A stretch of 6,910 nucleotides of DNA from an uncultured Clostridia bacterium (lineage in GTDB: Bacteria; Bacillota; Clostridia; TANB77; CAG-508): positions 1 through 6,910 of the forward strand of contig CANRFX010000060.1 of NCBI GenBank assembly GCA_947629995.1, in the 5' to 3' direction. Under the pieces are notes generated by a model, which had not been told where the DNA came from, ran no database searches, and worked only from the letters and a program-made list of their open reading frames with translations. Position 1 is the stretch's first letter. Every line of letters begins with the position of its first letter. This document shows, one piece after another, positions 1-6,709 of the stretch. The translations under genes were made by a program, and so were the position numbers.

Positions 1-642
1 GCTAAAGGAGTAGATGCAGAAGGAAAAGATACAACTGGTACAGATGTAAAAGCAGTATATAAAGCATACAAAGATGCTTATGCATCAATGTTATCAAGAA
101 CAAAAGATTTAGCAAATGATACAACACTTAGTAAATCTGCAAGTGGTTTAGATACGGCTGTGAAAGCAGCTCAAAATGATAAGGCTAAAGGATTAGCTGG
201 TATATCATATAATAAAGATACAAATACTGTTACATTTATGGTAGATGCTAGTCAAGCAAATGAAGGAAATTTATATAATTTTTTACAAGTAAAAGATAAT
301 AATAATAGTATAGTAGATATGTTTAAGACTTTTGCAACTGGTGCAACAAAAGCTGAATATACTATAGAAGGTAAGGAAAAAGTTATTATAACAGACTTAC
401 CTACAAAATTAGAAAACAGTAATCCTAAAGAAGGCATTATAGGAGTTGCAGCTAAATTATTATTAGATATGGCTGGTAAAGAACATGATGATAATAATTT
501 TGCTCAAAATGCTCTTCAACTTAAATATGAAGATATGATTAAAGACGAAGCAAAGCCAGCTGTAGCAACATTTTACTTTACTCCAGTAGATGGGGTTGAA
601 TATACAGTAACTTATACATTACAATTTGTTTCAAACCAATAA
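1..642 (+). CDS. C-terminal part of a probable secreted or surface protein, 5' end outside the window
   Basis: The frame is open from the first base to the TAA at 640-642 and gives 213 visible residues. The first ATG (88-90) has no Shine-Dalgarno sequence, and the codons before it look just as coding, so the gene begins upstream of the window. The visible protein has no cysteine. Its first 60 residues or so are Ala/Lys/Asp-rich and probably helical (KAVYKAYKDAYASML). A middle section follows, and the end is rich in Thr/Val/Tyr beta-strand (VEYTVTYTLQF), like the last domain of an extracellular protein. There is no LPxTG sorting signal, membrane anchor or recognised catalytic motif. I do not recognise the family. 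Export is inferred only from composition and from the neighbouring surface-type gene. The gene converges on the minus-strand gene ending at 718 and shares its terminator. Confidence 0.75.
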   Translation, partial: AKGVDAEGKDTTGTDVKAVYKAYKDAYASMLSRTKDLANDTTLSKSASGLDTAVKAAQNDKAKGLAGISYNKDTNTVTFMVDASQANEGNLYNFLQVKDNNNSIVDMFKTFATGATKAEYTIEGKEKVIITDLPTKLENSNPKEGIIGVAAKLLLDMAGKEHDDNNFAQNALQLKYEDMIKDEAKPAVATFYFTPVDGVEYTVTYTLQFVSNQ

Positions 643-653
643 TTATATATTAT

Positions 654-689
654 AAAAAAGCTTGTAAGAAAAGTCTTACAAGCTTTTTT
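654..689. terminator. Bidirectional intrinsic terminator between convergent genes
   Basis: A perfect 16-bp stem pairs 654-669 with 674-689 around an AAAG loop (670-673). The core arm is AGCTTGTAAGA, with six A before it and six T after it, so a U-tract follows the hairpin whichever strand is transcribed. It lies 11 bases after the stop of the plus-strand gene and 28 bases from the stop of the minus-strand gene, so it can end both transcripts. Confidence 0.9.
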
Positions 690-717
690 ATAATTTAAAA
701 TATTAATTTTTGTTGAT

Positions 718-3700
718 TTATAAACCTTTTCCTACGGTAACTGTACAAGAAGAATCTGTTCCATCATGATATTCTAAATTTTCAGTTTTATGAGTAATAT
801 TTATTTTGTTTAGTCCACCTTTGTGAGAGTTATCTTGGAAGACTTCAACTGCAGAAGCTGTACCTTGAGCTGTGTGTTCAAAAGTAACACCACTATCAAT
901 TTCAACATTCATTGTTTCGCCATTACTATAATTATTACGAACAACAATTAGTAAAGCACTACCAGATGCTTCTTCACCTGAAGGAAGTGCTGGAGCAGTG
1001 TAAGAATTTCTTGTTGCTATTAATTTAGTTGTTCCTTTTAAATTTAGTTTAGTTAATCCTACTGCTTCTATTGCTGTTCCTCCTTTAATTGTACAATTTT
1101 CAAATGTTGCTTCTCCTTTTGCAGGTAAAAATACAGCTGGTTCTTCTTCTTTATTTGTTGTCAAAGTTGCATTTGTTACTGTTATATCAGAATTTTTTGT
1201 AGTACTATTATTTGTTCCTATACAAGGTCTCTCACTACTTGTAAATGTACCACCATTTATTGTTAAATTTCCGTTTGTTCCTACAAATACGCCATATCCT
1301 TTAGTATCTACTGTCACTTTGTCTAATGTTAATGTTCCCTCTGTCTTTAATGTTGCTGTATCTGGAGTACTTCCTTGTTTAGCTTCAATAGTTCCATTTG
1401 ATATTGTTAAAATTCCGTTAGTTGCTACTTCTGCAATTCTTTCTTGATTTTCTTTTGAAACTTTTTTATTATTTAAGTCTAATTTGACATTTGCATCTAC
1501 TTCGAGTTTTTTATCATTTTCTAATTTAGCATTTTCATCTAATTTAACATTAGGAACATCAGCTTTAGCACAAATTACTAAGCTCTTGCCATTATTTTCC
1601 TCTGAGCTAGAAGCAAGTTCAATAACTGATTTTTCTCCAAATGTGCATCTGTCTAAATCTCTGATTTCTCCTTCAACTTTCCAAGTACCATTTAAAGTTA
1701 AGCTTGAACTTTCATTTCCATTGTCAGTTATATGAGCACCAGCTTCAGTTGTAAAAGTAACTCCTTCGTCAATTGTTAAGTTACCACTCATATTAGTTTC
1801 AGACTCTGCTTGTAATTTTGCATCGCTAGCTAATTCAACATTTTTAGCACCTGCTTTGAAAGCATTAGTTAAGTTCGTTCCATTGTCTTCTTCAGATTTT
1901 TTATTTTCTAATTTAACAGTTCCTTCACCTTCAATTTTTAGGTTATCTGCTGCTAATGCTCCTGTTACTTTCATTGTAGAACCTGTATTTATTTTAACTG
2001 TTTTTTCTTCATCTAAATTTTTTAACTCGTCTGCAACTTCTACATTACAGTTTACTATAACTTCCTGAGCTTCTTCTAAAGCTTCTTCAAATGATTCTTG
2101 TGTATTTACTTGTTCTGGAACGTTTCCTACTCCTTCTATACGAGCTCCTTTCACATCACGATTTACAGATACTGTATGGCTATTTGTTTGATAATTAGCT
2201 CCACTTTCTACAACTATAACACCTTCAACTGTAACATCTTGGCTAAATTTACAAGTAGAGCCTGATTTAAATACAAGTTTTAATCCTTCTGGTACAACCT
2301 TATCACTCGCTCCGTTAAAATTACAAGTTGCATCACTTTCATAAGTTACTGTTACATATCCTGCTCCATTATTTGCCCATTCAGGAACACTTTCGCATAT
2401 GTTTTTCCATGAATCTGTTTTATCTTTGCCACATACAGAACAATTTGATGTATATTGTCCATTTGCCTTTTTAGTCCACTCTGTATATGTATGAGGCTCT
2501 TTTTTGTCTGCAGTACCACATACCGTACAGTAATGTCCATTATCTGTTGATTCCATTTTATGATTTTCTTCTATAGTTTCATAACCGCATACTGAACATT
2601 TCATAATATTTCCATGGTGAACATAACCGTTTACATTTATATCACCTGCTCTGCCACTTCCAACTAAAGTATGTTCAGTTGTTTCAGTGAAATGATATCC
2701 ACAAACACAAGCACCTTTGTGACCTTCCGCTGTAATATCATCTGCAGTGAATACTGTAGGAGTACAATTTACATATTCTCCTGTAACTTGACCACAGTAC
2801 ATACAAACTGGAGCATGTTTATGAACTTGCTTTCCATCAACATCTACACTTGTAACTGAATAATCATTATTTAAATGACCATTAACTTTAACTGTTTTTG
2901 TTTCTGTAAAAGTTTCACCATTATCTAATAATTCTACAGTTGCTATATAGTTAGCTGTTGCTCCATTTGCATCTGTACATTTTCCTTCTAATTTTAAATC
3001 AAGATTTCCACCAAAGTATGGTTTTAAATTAACTTCTTTATAATAATTACCACTATTGTTCCATACACTATTAGCTTCAAAACAACCTTCTCTTGTACAT
3101 TCAAGAGTTGCTGTTTTTGTAGCATTTCTATCATATCCTATTACATTTCCTTCTTCATCTTTTAATTCTACCCAATTAATTTTAACTTTATAATCATGAC
3201 CAGTTACAGTGTTTACTGGTTCTTTAGCAGCCTCCTTGGTACTCTTAGCTGTTCTAACTATATTACCATCTTCATCTAATACAACCAAGAAGTATTCATT
3301 ACAAACTGAACATTGTCCATATTTTCTAACTTGACCTTTTGATAAATTACCTTGATTTGCTTTTTTCCATCCTTCTTCCACACATGTAGCAGGAGTAGCA
3401 TCATGAGTTACTATTTTATGTCCAAGTGCTTCTACATCTACAACTTTTGATGTATTAATTCCATTAGAGTTTACAAAATATTTTATTTGGCCACCTTTTT
3501 CACATGTTGGTTCATTACCTTTAACAAATTCTTGTTCAGGAACTAATGTTAATGTAACTGCTTCTTTACATACAGAACATGTTCCATTTGCTTCAACTAC
3601 TGGATTTCCTTCTGCATCTTCTGACCATTTATAACTTAAATTTGATTCAAATGTATGATCTTCTTCTTCACAAAAGTCACATTTTGTACTATACGGTTTT

Positions 3701-3720
3701 GTATAATATATGGAATAGAA
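718..3720 (-). CDS. Large Cys-x-x-Cys repeat/parallel beta-helix surface-type protein lacking its 5' end
   Basis: The minus-strand frame runs from just inside a stop at 3721-3723 to the TAA at 718-720, giving 1000 residues. It has two parts. The N-terminal part (about 2350-3700) has spaced Cys-x-x-Cys pairs, often followed by Gly and a later His: CDFC, CSVC (three or more), CMYC, CVC, CTVC. These look like small zinc-ribbon-like repeats, with linkers such as GHKIVTHDATPATC that are common in giant Firmicute surface proteins. The C-terminal part (about 720-2330) has repeated short beta-strand units such as GNLTINGGTF and GILTISNGTI, typical of a right-handed parallel beta-helix (pectate-lyase-like fold, often adhesins or glycan-binding proteins). 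No sorting motif is seen at the C-terminus. The first GTG (3379-3381) has no ribosome binding site, and coding character continues about 340 bases upstream of it to roughly CDFCEEEDHTF. No ATG, GTG or TTG lies in that stretch and no signal peptide is visible. The gene is probably 5'-truncated: a pseudogene, a silent cassette or a rearranged end. Binding partner and function are unknown. Confidence 0.75.
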   Translation of the reverse strand, partial: FYSIYYTKPYSTKCDFCEEEDHTFESNLSYKWSEDAEGNPVVEANGTCSVCKEAVTLTLVPEQEFVKGNEPTCEKGGQIKYFVNSNGINTSKVVDVEALGHKIVTHDATPATCVEEGWKKANQGNLSKGQVRKYGQCSVCNEYFLVVLDEDGNIVRTAKSTKEAAKEPVNTVTGHDYKVKINWVELKDEEGNVIGYDRNATKTATLECTREGCFEANSVWNNSGNYYKEVNLKPYFGGNLDLKLEGKCTDANGATANYIATVELLDNGETFTETKTVKVNGHLNNDYSVTSVDVDGKQVHKHAPVCMYCGQVTGEYVNCTPTVFTADDITAEGHKGACVCGYHFTETTEHTLVGSGRAGDINVNGYVHHGNIMKCSVCGYETIEENHKMESTDNGHYCTVCGTADKKEPHTYTEWTKKANGQYTSNCSVCGKDKTDSWKNICESVPEWANNGAGYVTVTYESDATCNFNGASDKVVPEGLKLVFKSGSTCKFSQDVTVEGVIVVESGANYQTNSHTVSVNRDVKGARIEGVGNVPEQVNTQESFEEALEEAQEVIVNCNVEVADELKNLDEEKTVKINTGSTMKVTGALAADNLKIEGEGTVKLENKKSEEDNGTNLTNAFKAGAKNVELASDAKLQAESETNMSGNLTIDEGVTFTTEAGAHITDNGNESSSLTLNGTWKVEGEIRDLDRCTFGEKSVIELASSSEENNGKSLVICAKADVPNVKLDENAKLENDKKLEVDANVKLDLNNKKVSKENQERIAEVATNGILTISNGTIEAKQGSTPDTATLKTEGTLTLDKVTVDTKGYGVFVGTNGNLTINGGTFTSSERPCIGTNNSTTKNSDITVTNATLTTNKEEEPAVFLPAKGEATFENCTIKGGTAIEAVGLTKLNLKGTTKLIATRNSYTAPALPSGEEASGSALLIVVRNNYSNGETMNVEIDSGVTFEHTAQGTASAVEVFQDNSHKGGLNKINITHKTENLEYHDGTDSSCTVTVGKGL

Positions 3721-3726
3721 TTACCA

Positions 3727-3740
3727 TTATTCATGAATAA
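3727..3740. repeat. Perfect 14-bp palindrome at the broken end of the surface-protein frame
   Basis: TTATTCATGAATAA is a perfect dyad with no spacer. It starts 7 bases beyond the last open codon of the truncated minus-strand gene. It could be a binding site, a recombination remnant or chance in AT-rich DNA. The rest of 3721-3785 is AT-rich, with no gene or convincing promoter. Confidence 0.4.
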
Positions 3741-3785
3741 AATAATATAGTATTTTAATAATATATATATGAGTTTAAAATATTC

Positions 3786-3823
3786 ATTACGAAAAATTCA
3801 CATAATTGTGAAAAATTCGTAAT
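3786..3823. promoter_or_regulatory. Upstream operator of the ATPase gene: 38-bp interrupted palindrome
   Basis: The outer arms are ATTACGAA (3786-3793) and TTCGTAAT (3816-3823). The inner arms are TTCACA (3797-3802) and TGTGAA (3807-3812). All are centred on 3804.5. Only three A/A mismatches on each side separate inner from outer arms, so nearly the whole 38 bp is symmetric. It ends 6 bases before the -35 element. Its position and its partner copy at 3860-3897 suggest a repressor or autoregulator site. The binding protein is not known; the ATPase's own winged-helix region is one candidate. Confidence 0.7.
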
Positions 3824-3829
3824 AAAAAT

Positions 3830-3858
3830 TTGACTTGTTTTTTAAAAAATGTTATAAT
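3830..3858 (+). promoter_or_regulatory. Sigma-A type promoter of the plus-strand ATPase gene
   Basis: The -35 TTGACT (3830-3835) and -10 TATAAT (3853-3858) are separated by exactly 17 bases, close to the vegetative consensus. Transcription should begin near 3865, inside the second palindrome and about 43 bases before the ATG at 3908. Confidence 0.85.
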
Positions 3859-3859
3859 T

Positions 3860-3897
3860 ATTACGAAAAAGGTGCATAAACGTAAAAAATTCGTAAT
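3860..3897. promoter_or_regulatory. Downstream operator of the ATPase gene: second 38-bp palindrome over the transcription start
   Basis: The outer arms ATTACGAA (3860-3867) and TTCGTAAT (3890-3897) are identical to those at 3786-3823, and the total length is the same. The interior differs: it has lost the TTCACA/TGTGAA inner arms and contains GGTGC and CGTAAAAAA. The two sites start 74 bases apart, close to seven helical turns, so they would face the same side of the DNA with the promoter between them. The right arm touches the GGAGG ribosome binding site. The predicted start near 3865 leaves most of the left arm out of the mRNA, so a DNA operator is more likely than an RNA hairpin. Confidence 0.7.
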
Positions 3898-3902
3898 GGA
3901 GG
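3898..3902 (+). promoter_or_regulatory. Ribosome binding site that fixes the ATPase start
   Basis: GGAGG lies 5 bases before ATG 3908-3910. This favours that ATG over the in-frame ATG at 3896-3898, which overlaps the GGAGG, and over farther upstream in-frame starts that precede or overlap the promoter. Confidence 0.85.
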
Positions 3903-3907
3903 TTAGT

Positions 3908-5152
3908 ATGGAAATAAATAGAGATTTTTATTTAAAACAACTTATAGATGGCATAGATAATGGCCTAGTTAAAATAGTAACAGGAATAAGAAGATGTGGA
4001 AAATCTTACTTATTAGATCCAATTTTTAAAGATTATTTGCTTAATCAAGGCGTAAAAGAGAATCACATTATAAAGTTGGATTTAGATGAAAGAGAAAACT
4101 TTGTATATCATAATCCTGATGAATTAAATAAATATGTGAAAGATAGAATTGTTGATAAAGATAAATACTATATTATTCTTGATGAAGTACAAAAAGTACA
4201 AGATTTCGAATCTGTACTAATAGGATTTTTGCACATGAATAATGTAGAGATTTATGTAACAGGAAGTAACTCTAAATTCTTGTCATCAGATATTATTACT
4301 GAATTTAGAGGAAGAGGTTGTGAAATTAAGCTATACCCTATATCTTTCAGTGAATTCTATTCAATTTATAATGGTTCTGAAGAAAAAGCTTTAAATGAAT
4401 ATTATACTTATGGTGGATTACCTTTATCAATACTAGCTAAATCAAATGATGCTAAAATTAGTTATTTAAAATCACAGAAAGATAATGTTTATATAAATGA
4501 TATAATTGAAAGAAATAAGATTCAAAATAAAGAAGAACTAGAAATGCTTGTTCAAATTATAGCATCTGATATAGGTTCACTTACAAATCCACTAAAACTT
4601 TCTTATAAATTTAAAGAAAGAGATAAAACATCTACTATGACAGATAAAACAATTTACAACTATTTAGGATACTTACAAAACGCTTTTTTAATAGAAAAAG
4701 CAAGAAGATTTGATGTTAGAGGTAAAAAGTTCATTGAAACACCACAAAAATATTATTTTACTGATATGGGAATAAGAAATTCTTTCTTAGATTTCAGACA
4801 AAGTGAAGAGCAATCACATATAATGGAAAATGTTATATATCTTGAATTAAAAAGGCGAGGCTATAATGTTGATATTGGCTCTGTTGAAATTAGAGAAGGA
4901 AATAGTCAAAAGCAATTAGAAATTGATTTTGTTGCTAATAAAGGAAATAATAAAATATATATTCAGTCAGCACTAGAAATGAAAACGACAGAAAAAGTTG
5001 AGCAAGAACAAAAATCATTATTGAATGTAAATGATTTTTTTAAGAAAATTGTTATTGTAGGAGAAAATATACCAAAATCTAGATTTGATAATGGAATTAT
5101 AATTATGAGTATATATGATTTTCTTTTAGATTTAGACAGTTTAAATTATTAA
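3908..5152 (+). CDS. AAA+-type P-loop ATPase with C-terminal DUF4143/PD-(D/E)xK-like domain (COG1373 type)
   Basis: The protein has 414 residues when started at the GGAGG-supported ATG. Domains in order are Walker A GIRRCGKS (26-33), Walker B YIILDE (88-93), sensor-like TGSNS (118-122), the family segment GRGCEIKLYPISFSEF (135-150), YGGLP (168-172), a probable winged helix (about 210-275, including TIYNYLGYLQNAFLI), YYFTDMGIRN (282-291), and a nuclease-fold remnant with E338-I-D340 and then YIQS (Q353). A canonical E-x-K is absent, so nuclease activity is doubtful, as in many members of this subfamily. The length is normal and the gene looks intact. It is cytoplasmic, with no signal peptide or membrane segment. 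Members are widespread in gut bacteria, usually stand-alone and poorly characterised, so the substrate is unknown. Its promoter lies between two matching palindromes, suggesting tight regulation, perhaps autoregulation. It converges on the second ATPase gene, with a shared terminator between them. Confidence 0.88.
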   Translation: MEINRDFYLKQLIDGIDNGLVKIVTGIRRCGKSYLLDPIFKDYLLNQGVKENHIIKLDLDERENFVYHNPDELNKYVKDRIVDKDKYYIILDEVQKVQDFESVLIGFLHMNNVEIYVTGSNSKFLSSDIITEFRGRGCEIKLYPISFSEFYSIYNGSEEKALNEYYTYGGLPLSILAKSNDAKISYLKSQKDNVYINDIIERNKIQNKEELEMLVQIIASDIGSLTNPLKLSYKFKERDKTSTMTDKTIYNYLGYLQNAFLIEKARRFDVRGKKFIETPQKYYFTDMGIRNSFLDFRQSEEQSHIMENVIYLELKRRGYNVDIGSVEIREGNSQKQLEIDFVANKGNNKIYIQSALEMKTTEKVEQEQKSLLNVNDFFKKIVIVGENIPKSRFDNGIIIMSIYDFLLDLDSLNY

Positions 5153-5171
5153 TGTATTAAGAAATAGCAAT

Positions 5172-5199
5172 CATGAGAAATTCCATTTCGTTTCACATG
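5172..5199. repeat. Imperfect palindrome in the gap between the ATPase genes
   Basis: CATGAGAAA (5172-5180) mirrors TTTCACATG (5191-5199) with one mismatch, around an inner GAAAT/ATTTC pair. It contains a TTTCACA element like those in the ATPase operators. It lies just before the terminator hairpin. It may be a weak extra binding site or chance. Confidence 0.3.
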
Positions 5200-5200
5200 T

Positions 5201-5235
5201 AAAAACCTTCTTATGAAATAATAAGAAGGTTTTTT
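5201..5235. terminator. Bidirectional intrinsic terminator between the two ATPase genes
   Basis: A perfect 14-bp stem pairs 5201-5214 (AAAAACCTTCTTAT) with 5221-5234 around the loop GAAATA. The A run on one side and T run on the other give a U-tract on either strand. It lies 48 bases after the plus-strand stop and 13 bases from the minus-strand stop. Confidence 0.9.
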
Positions 5236-5248
5236 AGAATTTTTCGTA

Positions 5249-6583
5249 TTATTGTTCTTTTAAATATCTCTTTAGTAAGAATGTTAGAAAATAAGGGAAT
5301 GTATAAAATTTTCCATTAAACCCTATATTTTTATTACATAATTTTATTCCAAATTTAATATCTTTATATAAATCACTATTTATTAAATTATTAAGCGAAA
5401 TTGTTGCCTTATCATTTGCCTTTACTTCAACAGGAATTAATGAATTTTTGTTTCTTATCATAAAATCTATTTCAAGTTTTTTACTATCATCTTTATAAAA
5501 ATATAAATCATATCCAGCTTTTACTAACATATCACCTACAACATTTTCATATAGGGCTCCCTTATATGTGTTCATATTTTCATTATTTCTTAAATCATCT
5601 TGAACTTCTTCATCTAATGAACCAATTAATAAACCAGTATCAGCAAAATATAGTCTATAATTATCAGGATTATAGTTTCCTTTTAGCGGAAGACTAGCTT
5701 GTTCTAGTGCATAACAAATATTAATAATTCCTGCATTTGAAAGCCATTCTACAACACCAACATATTCTCTATTTCTTGCTCCATCTGAAATTTTAGATAT
5801 TTGAAATTTTTTATTTTCATTTCCTAAAAATACTGCTATTTTTCTATAACAATTCAATATTTTTGTTTTGTCTAGTCCTCCTGCATATTTTGTTATATCT
5901 TCTTCATAATCTAATAATATTTGTTGTTGCATTTTTAGTATTCCACTAAAATTTTTATTTTCAATAAATTTACTTACTATTGCTGGCATTCCTCCAACAA
6001 TCATGTATTCTTTAAAATTAGACATCATAACATCATATTGTAACTGACTTAGTGGTTTTAGTTCTAACATATTTTGATATAAATCATTAATTTGTTCATC
6101 ACTATATCCTTTAGCCCAAAGAAATTCTTCAAAATCTAAAGATCTCATGATATAATCTTCTTTATTTCCTACACTATTTGATTCAATTTCTTTATAGTTT
6201 ATTCCCATTAAAGATCCTGAACAAATAACATCATATCTTCCATCTTCTTTAAACGCTTTTAGCGAAGTCGCTGTGCTTACACAATCTTGCATTTCGTCAA
6301 AAAAGATTAAGGTATTATTTTCAATTAAATCTAATTCTGGCATTTTTAATGTTATATTTTTTATGATATTATCAACTTCAAAACCTTCTTCAAATATTGT
6401 TTTAAATTGTGGTTGAAGAGCAAAGTTTATTTCAATAAATACTTTATAATTATTAATTCCAAAATTTCTTATAGCATTTGTTTTTCCTATCTGTCTAGCT
6501 CCTTTTATTATTAATGGCAATCTATTAGGACTATTTTTCCATTCGATAAGGTAATTATCAATTTTTCTTTTTAATCTTTCCAT
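5249..6583 (-). CDS. AAA+-type ATPase (AAA_14-like) with C-terminal DUF4143 PD-(D/E)xK-like domain
   Basis: The protein has 444 residues and the gene looks intact. Visible elements are Walker A GARQIGKT (28-35), Walker B TLIFFDE (91-97), a sensor-like SGSLMG (122-127), the family segment SLDFEEFLWAKG (148-159), VGGMPA (196-201), a probable winged helix (about 240-290), YRLYFADTGLL (309-319), and a nuclease-fold core E371-I-D373 followed by PVEVKA with E386 and K388. That core is a complete D...E-x-K, so unlike its neighbour this protein keeps the residues for metal-dependent nuclease chemistry. Such proteins are annotated as DUF4143 ATPases. Their cellular role is not settled, and defence, mobile-element and chromosome-related roles are only suggestions. 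There is no signal peptide or membrane helix. The ATG at 6581-6583 is supported by GGAGG at 6594-6598. Similarity to the other ATPase is limited to the general layout, so this is not a recent duplication. Its promoter is embedded in the 33-bp repeat array upstream. Confidence 0.88.
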   Translation of the reverse strand: MERLKRKIDNYLIEWKNSPNRLPLIIKGARQIGKTNAIRNFGINNYKVFIEINFALQPQFKTIFEEGFEVDNIIKNITLKMPELDLIENNTLIFFDEMQDCVSTATSLKAFKEDGRYDVICSGSLMGINYKEIESNSVGNKEDYIMRSLDFEEFLWAKGYSDEQINDLYQNMLELKPLSQLQYDVMMSNFKEYMIVGGMPAIVSKFIENKNFSGILKMQQQILLDYEEDITKYAGGLDKTKILNCYRKIAVFLGNENKKFQISKISDGARNREYVGVVEWLSNAGIINICYALEQASLPLKGNYNPDNYRLYFADTGLLIGSLDEEVQDDLRNNENMNTYKGALYENVVGDMLVKAGYDLYFYKDDSKKLEIDFMIRNKNSLIPVEVKANDKATISLNNLINSDLYKDIKFGIKLCNKNIGFNGKFYTFPYFLTFLLKRYLKEQ

Positions 6584-6593
6584 AATTTATCTA

Positions 6594-6598
6594 CCTCC
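6594..6598 (-). promoter_or_regulatory. Ribosome binding site of the minus-strand ATPase gene
   Basis: The minus strand reads GGAGG, 10 bases before the ATG at 6583-6581. The predicted transcription start near 6599 is almost adjacent, so the leader is only about 16 bases long. Confidence 0.75.
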
Positions 6599-6605
6599 GA
6601 ATTAT

Positions 6606-6634
6606 ATTTTATCACATTTTTAGAAAAAATTCAA
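6606..6634 (-). promoter_or_regulatory. Promoter of the minus-strand ATPase gene, embedded in repeat units
   Basis: On the minus strand the -35 is TTGAAT (6634-6629) and the -10 is TAAAAT (6611-6606), with a 17-base spacer. The spacer ends in the repeat core ATGTGA (6617-6612), which directly abuts the -10. A second core copy lies just upstream of the -35. A TATAAT at 6606-6601 also exists but has no -35 at proper spacing. A protein bound to these cores would compete with RNA polymerase. Confidence 0.7.
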
Positions 6635-6709
6635 TACACTTTTATCACATTTTCAGAAAAGAAATTGATTTATTTTTCACAAATTTAGATATTTTATTAT
6701 ATTATTTCA

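Larger units (their letters stand above)
6590..6687 (-). repeat. Left arm of a mirror-symmetric 33-bp repeat array (three units)
   Basis: Three units carry the core AAAAATGTGATAAAA or a variant on the minus strand. The plus-strand TCACA cores are at 6612-6616, 6645-6649 and 6677-6681, spaced 33 and 32 bases. The first two are nearly identical (CTAAAAATGTGATAAA and CTGAAAATGTGATAAA); the third is TAAATTTGTGAAAAA. The units cover the ATPase promoter and point toward the gene. Confidence 0.75.

Noticed and set aside
88..90. ATG as the true start of the first gene
   Set aside because: It has no ribosome binding site, and the upstream frame is open and equally coding up to the window edge.
252..437. 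61-codon minus-strand frame inside the first gene
   Set aside because: It is antisense to a clear coding frame, with no promoter or ribosome binding site.
1484..2859. Open frames of 60-83 codons opposite or within the large minus-strand gene (1484-1735, 1856-2068, 2352-2540, 2671-2859)
   Set aside because: They are shadows of the long coding frame, with low-complexity products and no ribosome binding sites.
3379..3381. GTG as the true start of the large minus-strand gene
   Set aside because: It has no Shine-Dalgarno sequence and no signal peptide follows. Cys-x-x-Cys coding sequence continues upstream in the same frame.
3700..3734. Alternative start for the surface protein at the ATG 3734-3732 or the nearby ATG in the third frame
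   Set aside because: Neither is in frame with the large gene. One frame ends after 12 residues and the other gives a peptide unlike the Cys-x-x-Cys repeats, with no ribosome binding site.
3690..3900. Invertible promoter or phase-variation switch for the start-less surface gene
   Set aside because: I found no pair of inverted repeats flanking a promoter that could flip toward the gene, and no recombinase gene. The nearby palindromes belong to the ATPase promoter.
3830..3907. Longer N-terminus of the plus-strand ATPase from a TTG at 3830
   Set aside because: That TTG is part of the -35 element and lies upstream of the predicted transcription start. The GGAGG-supported ATG at 3908 begins where family similarity begins.
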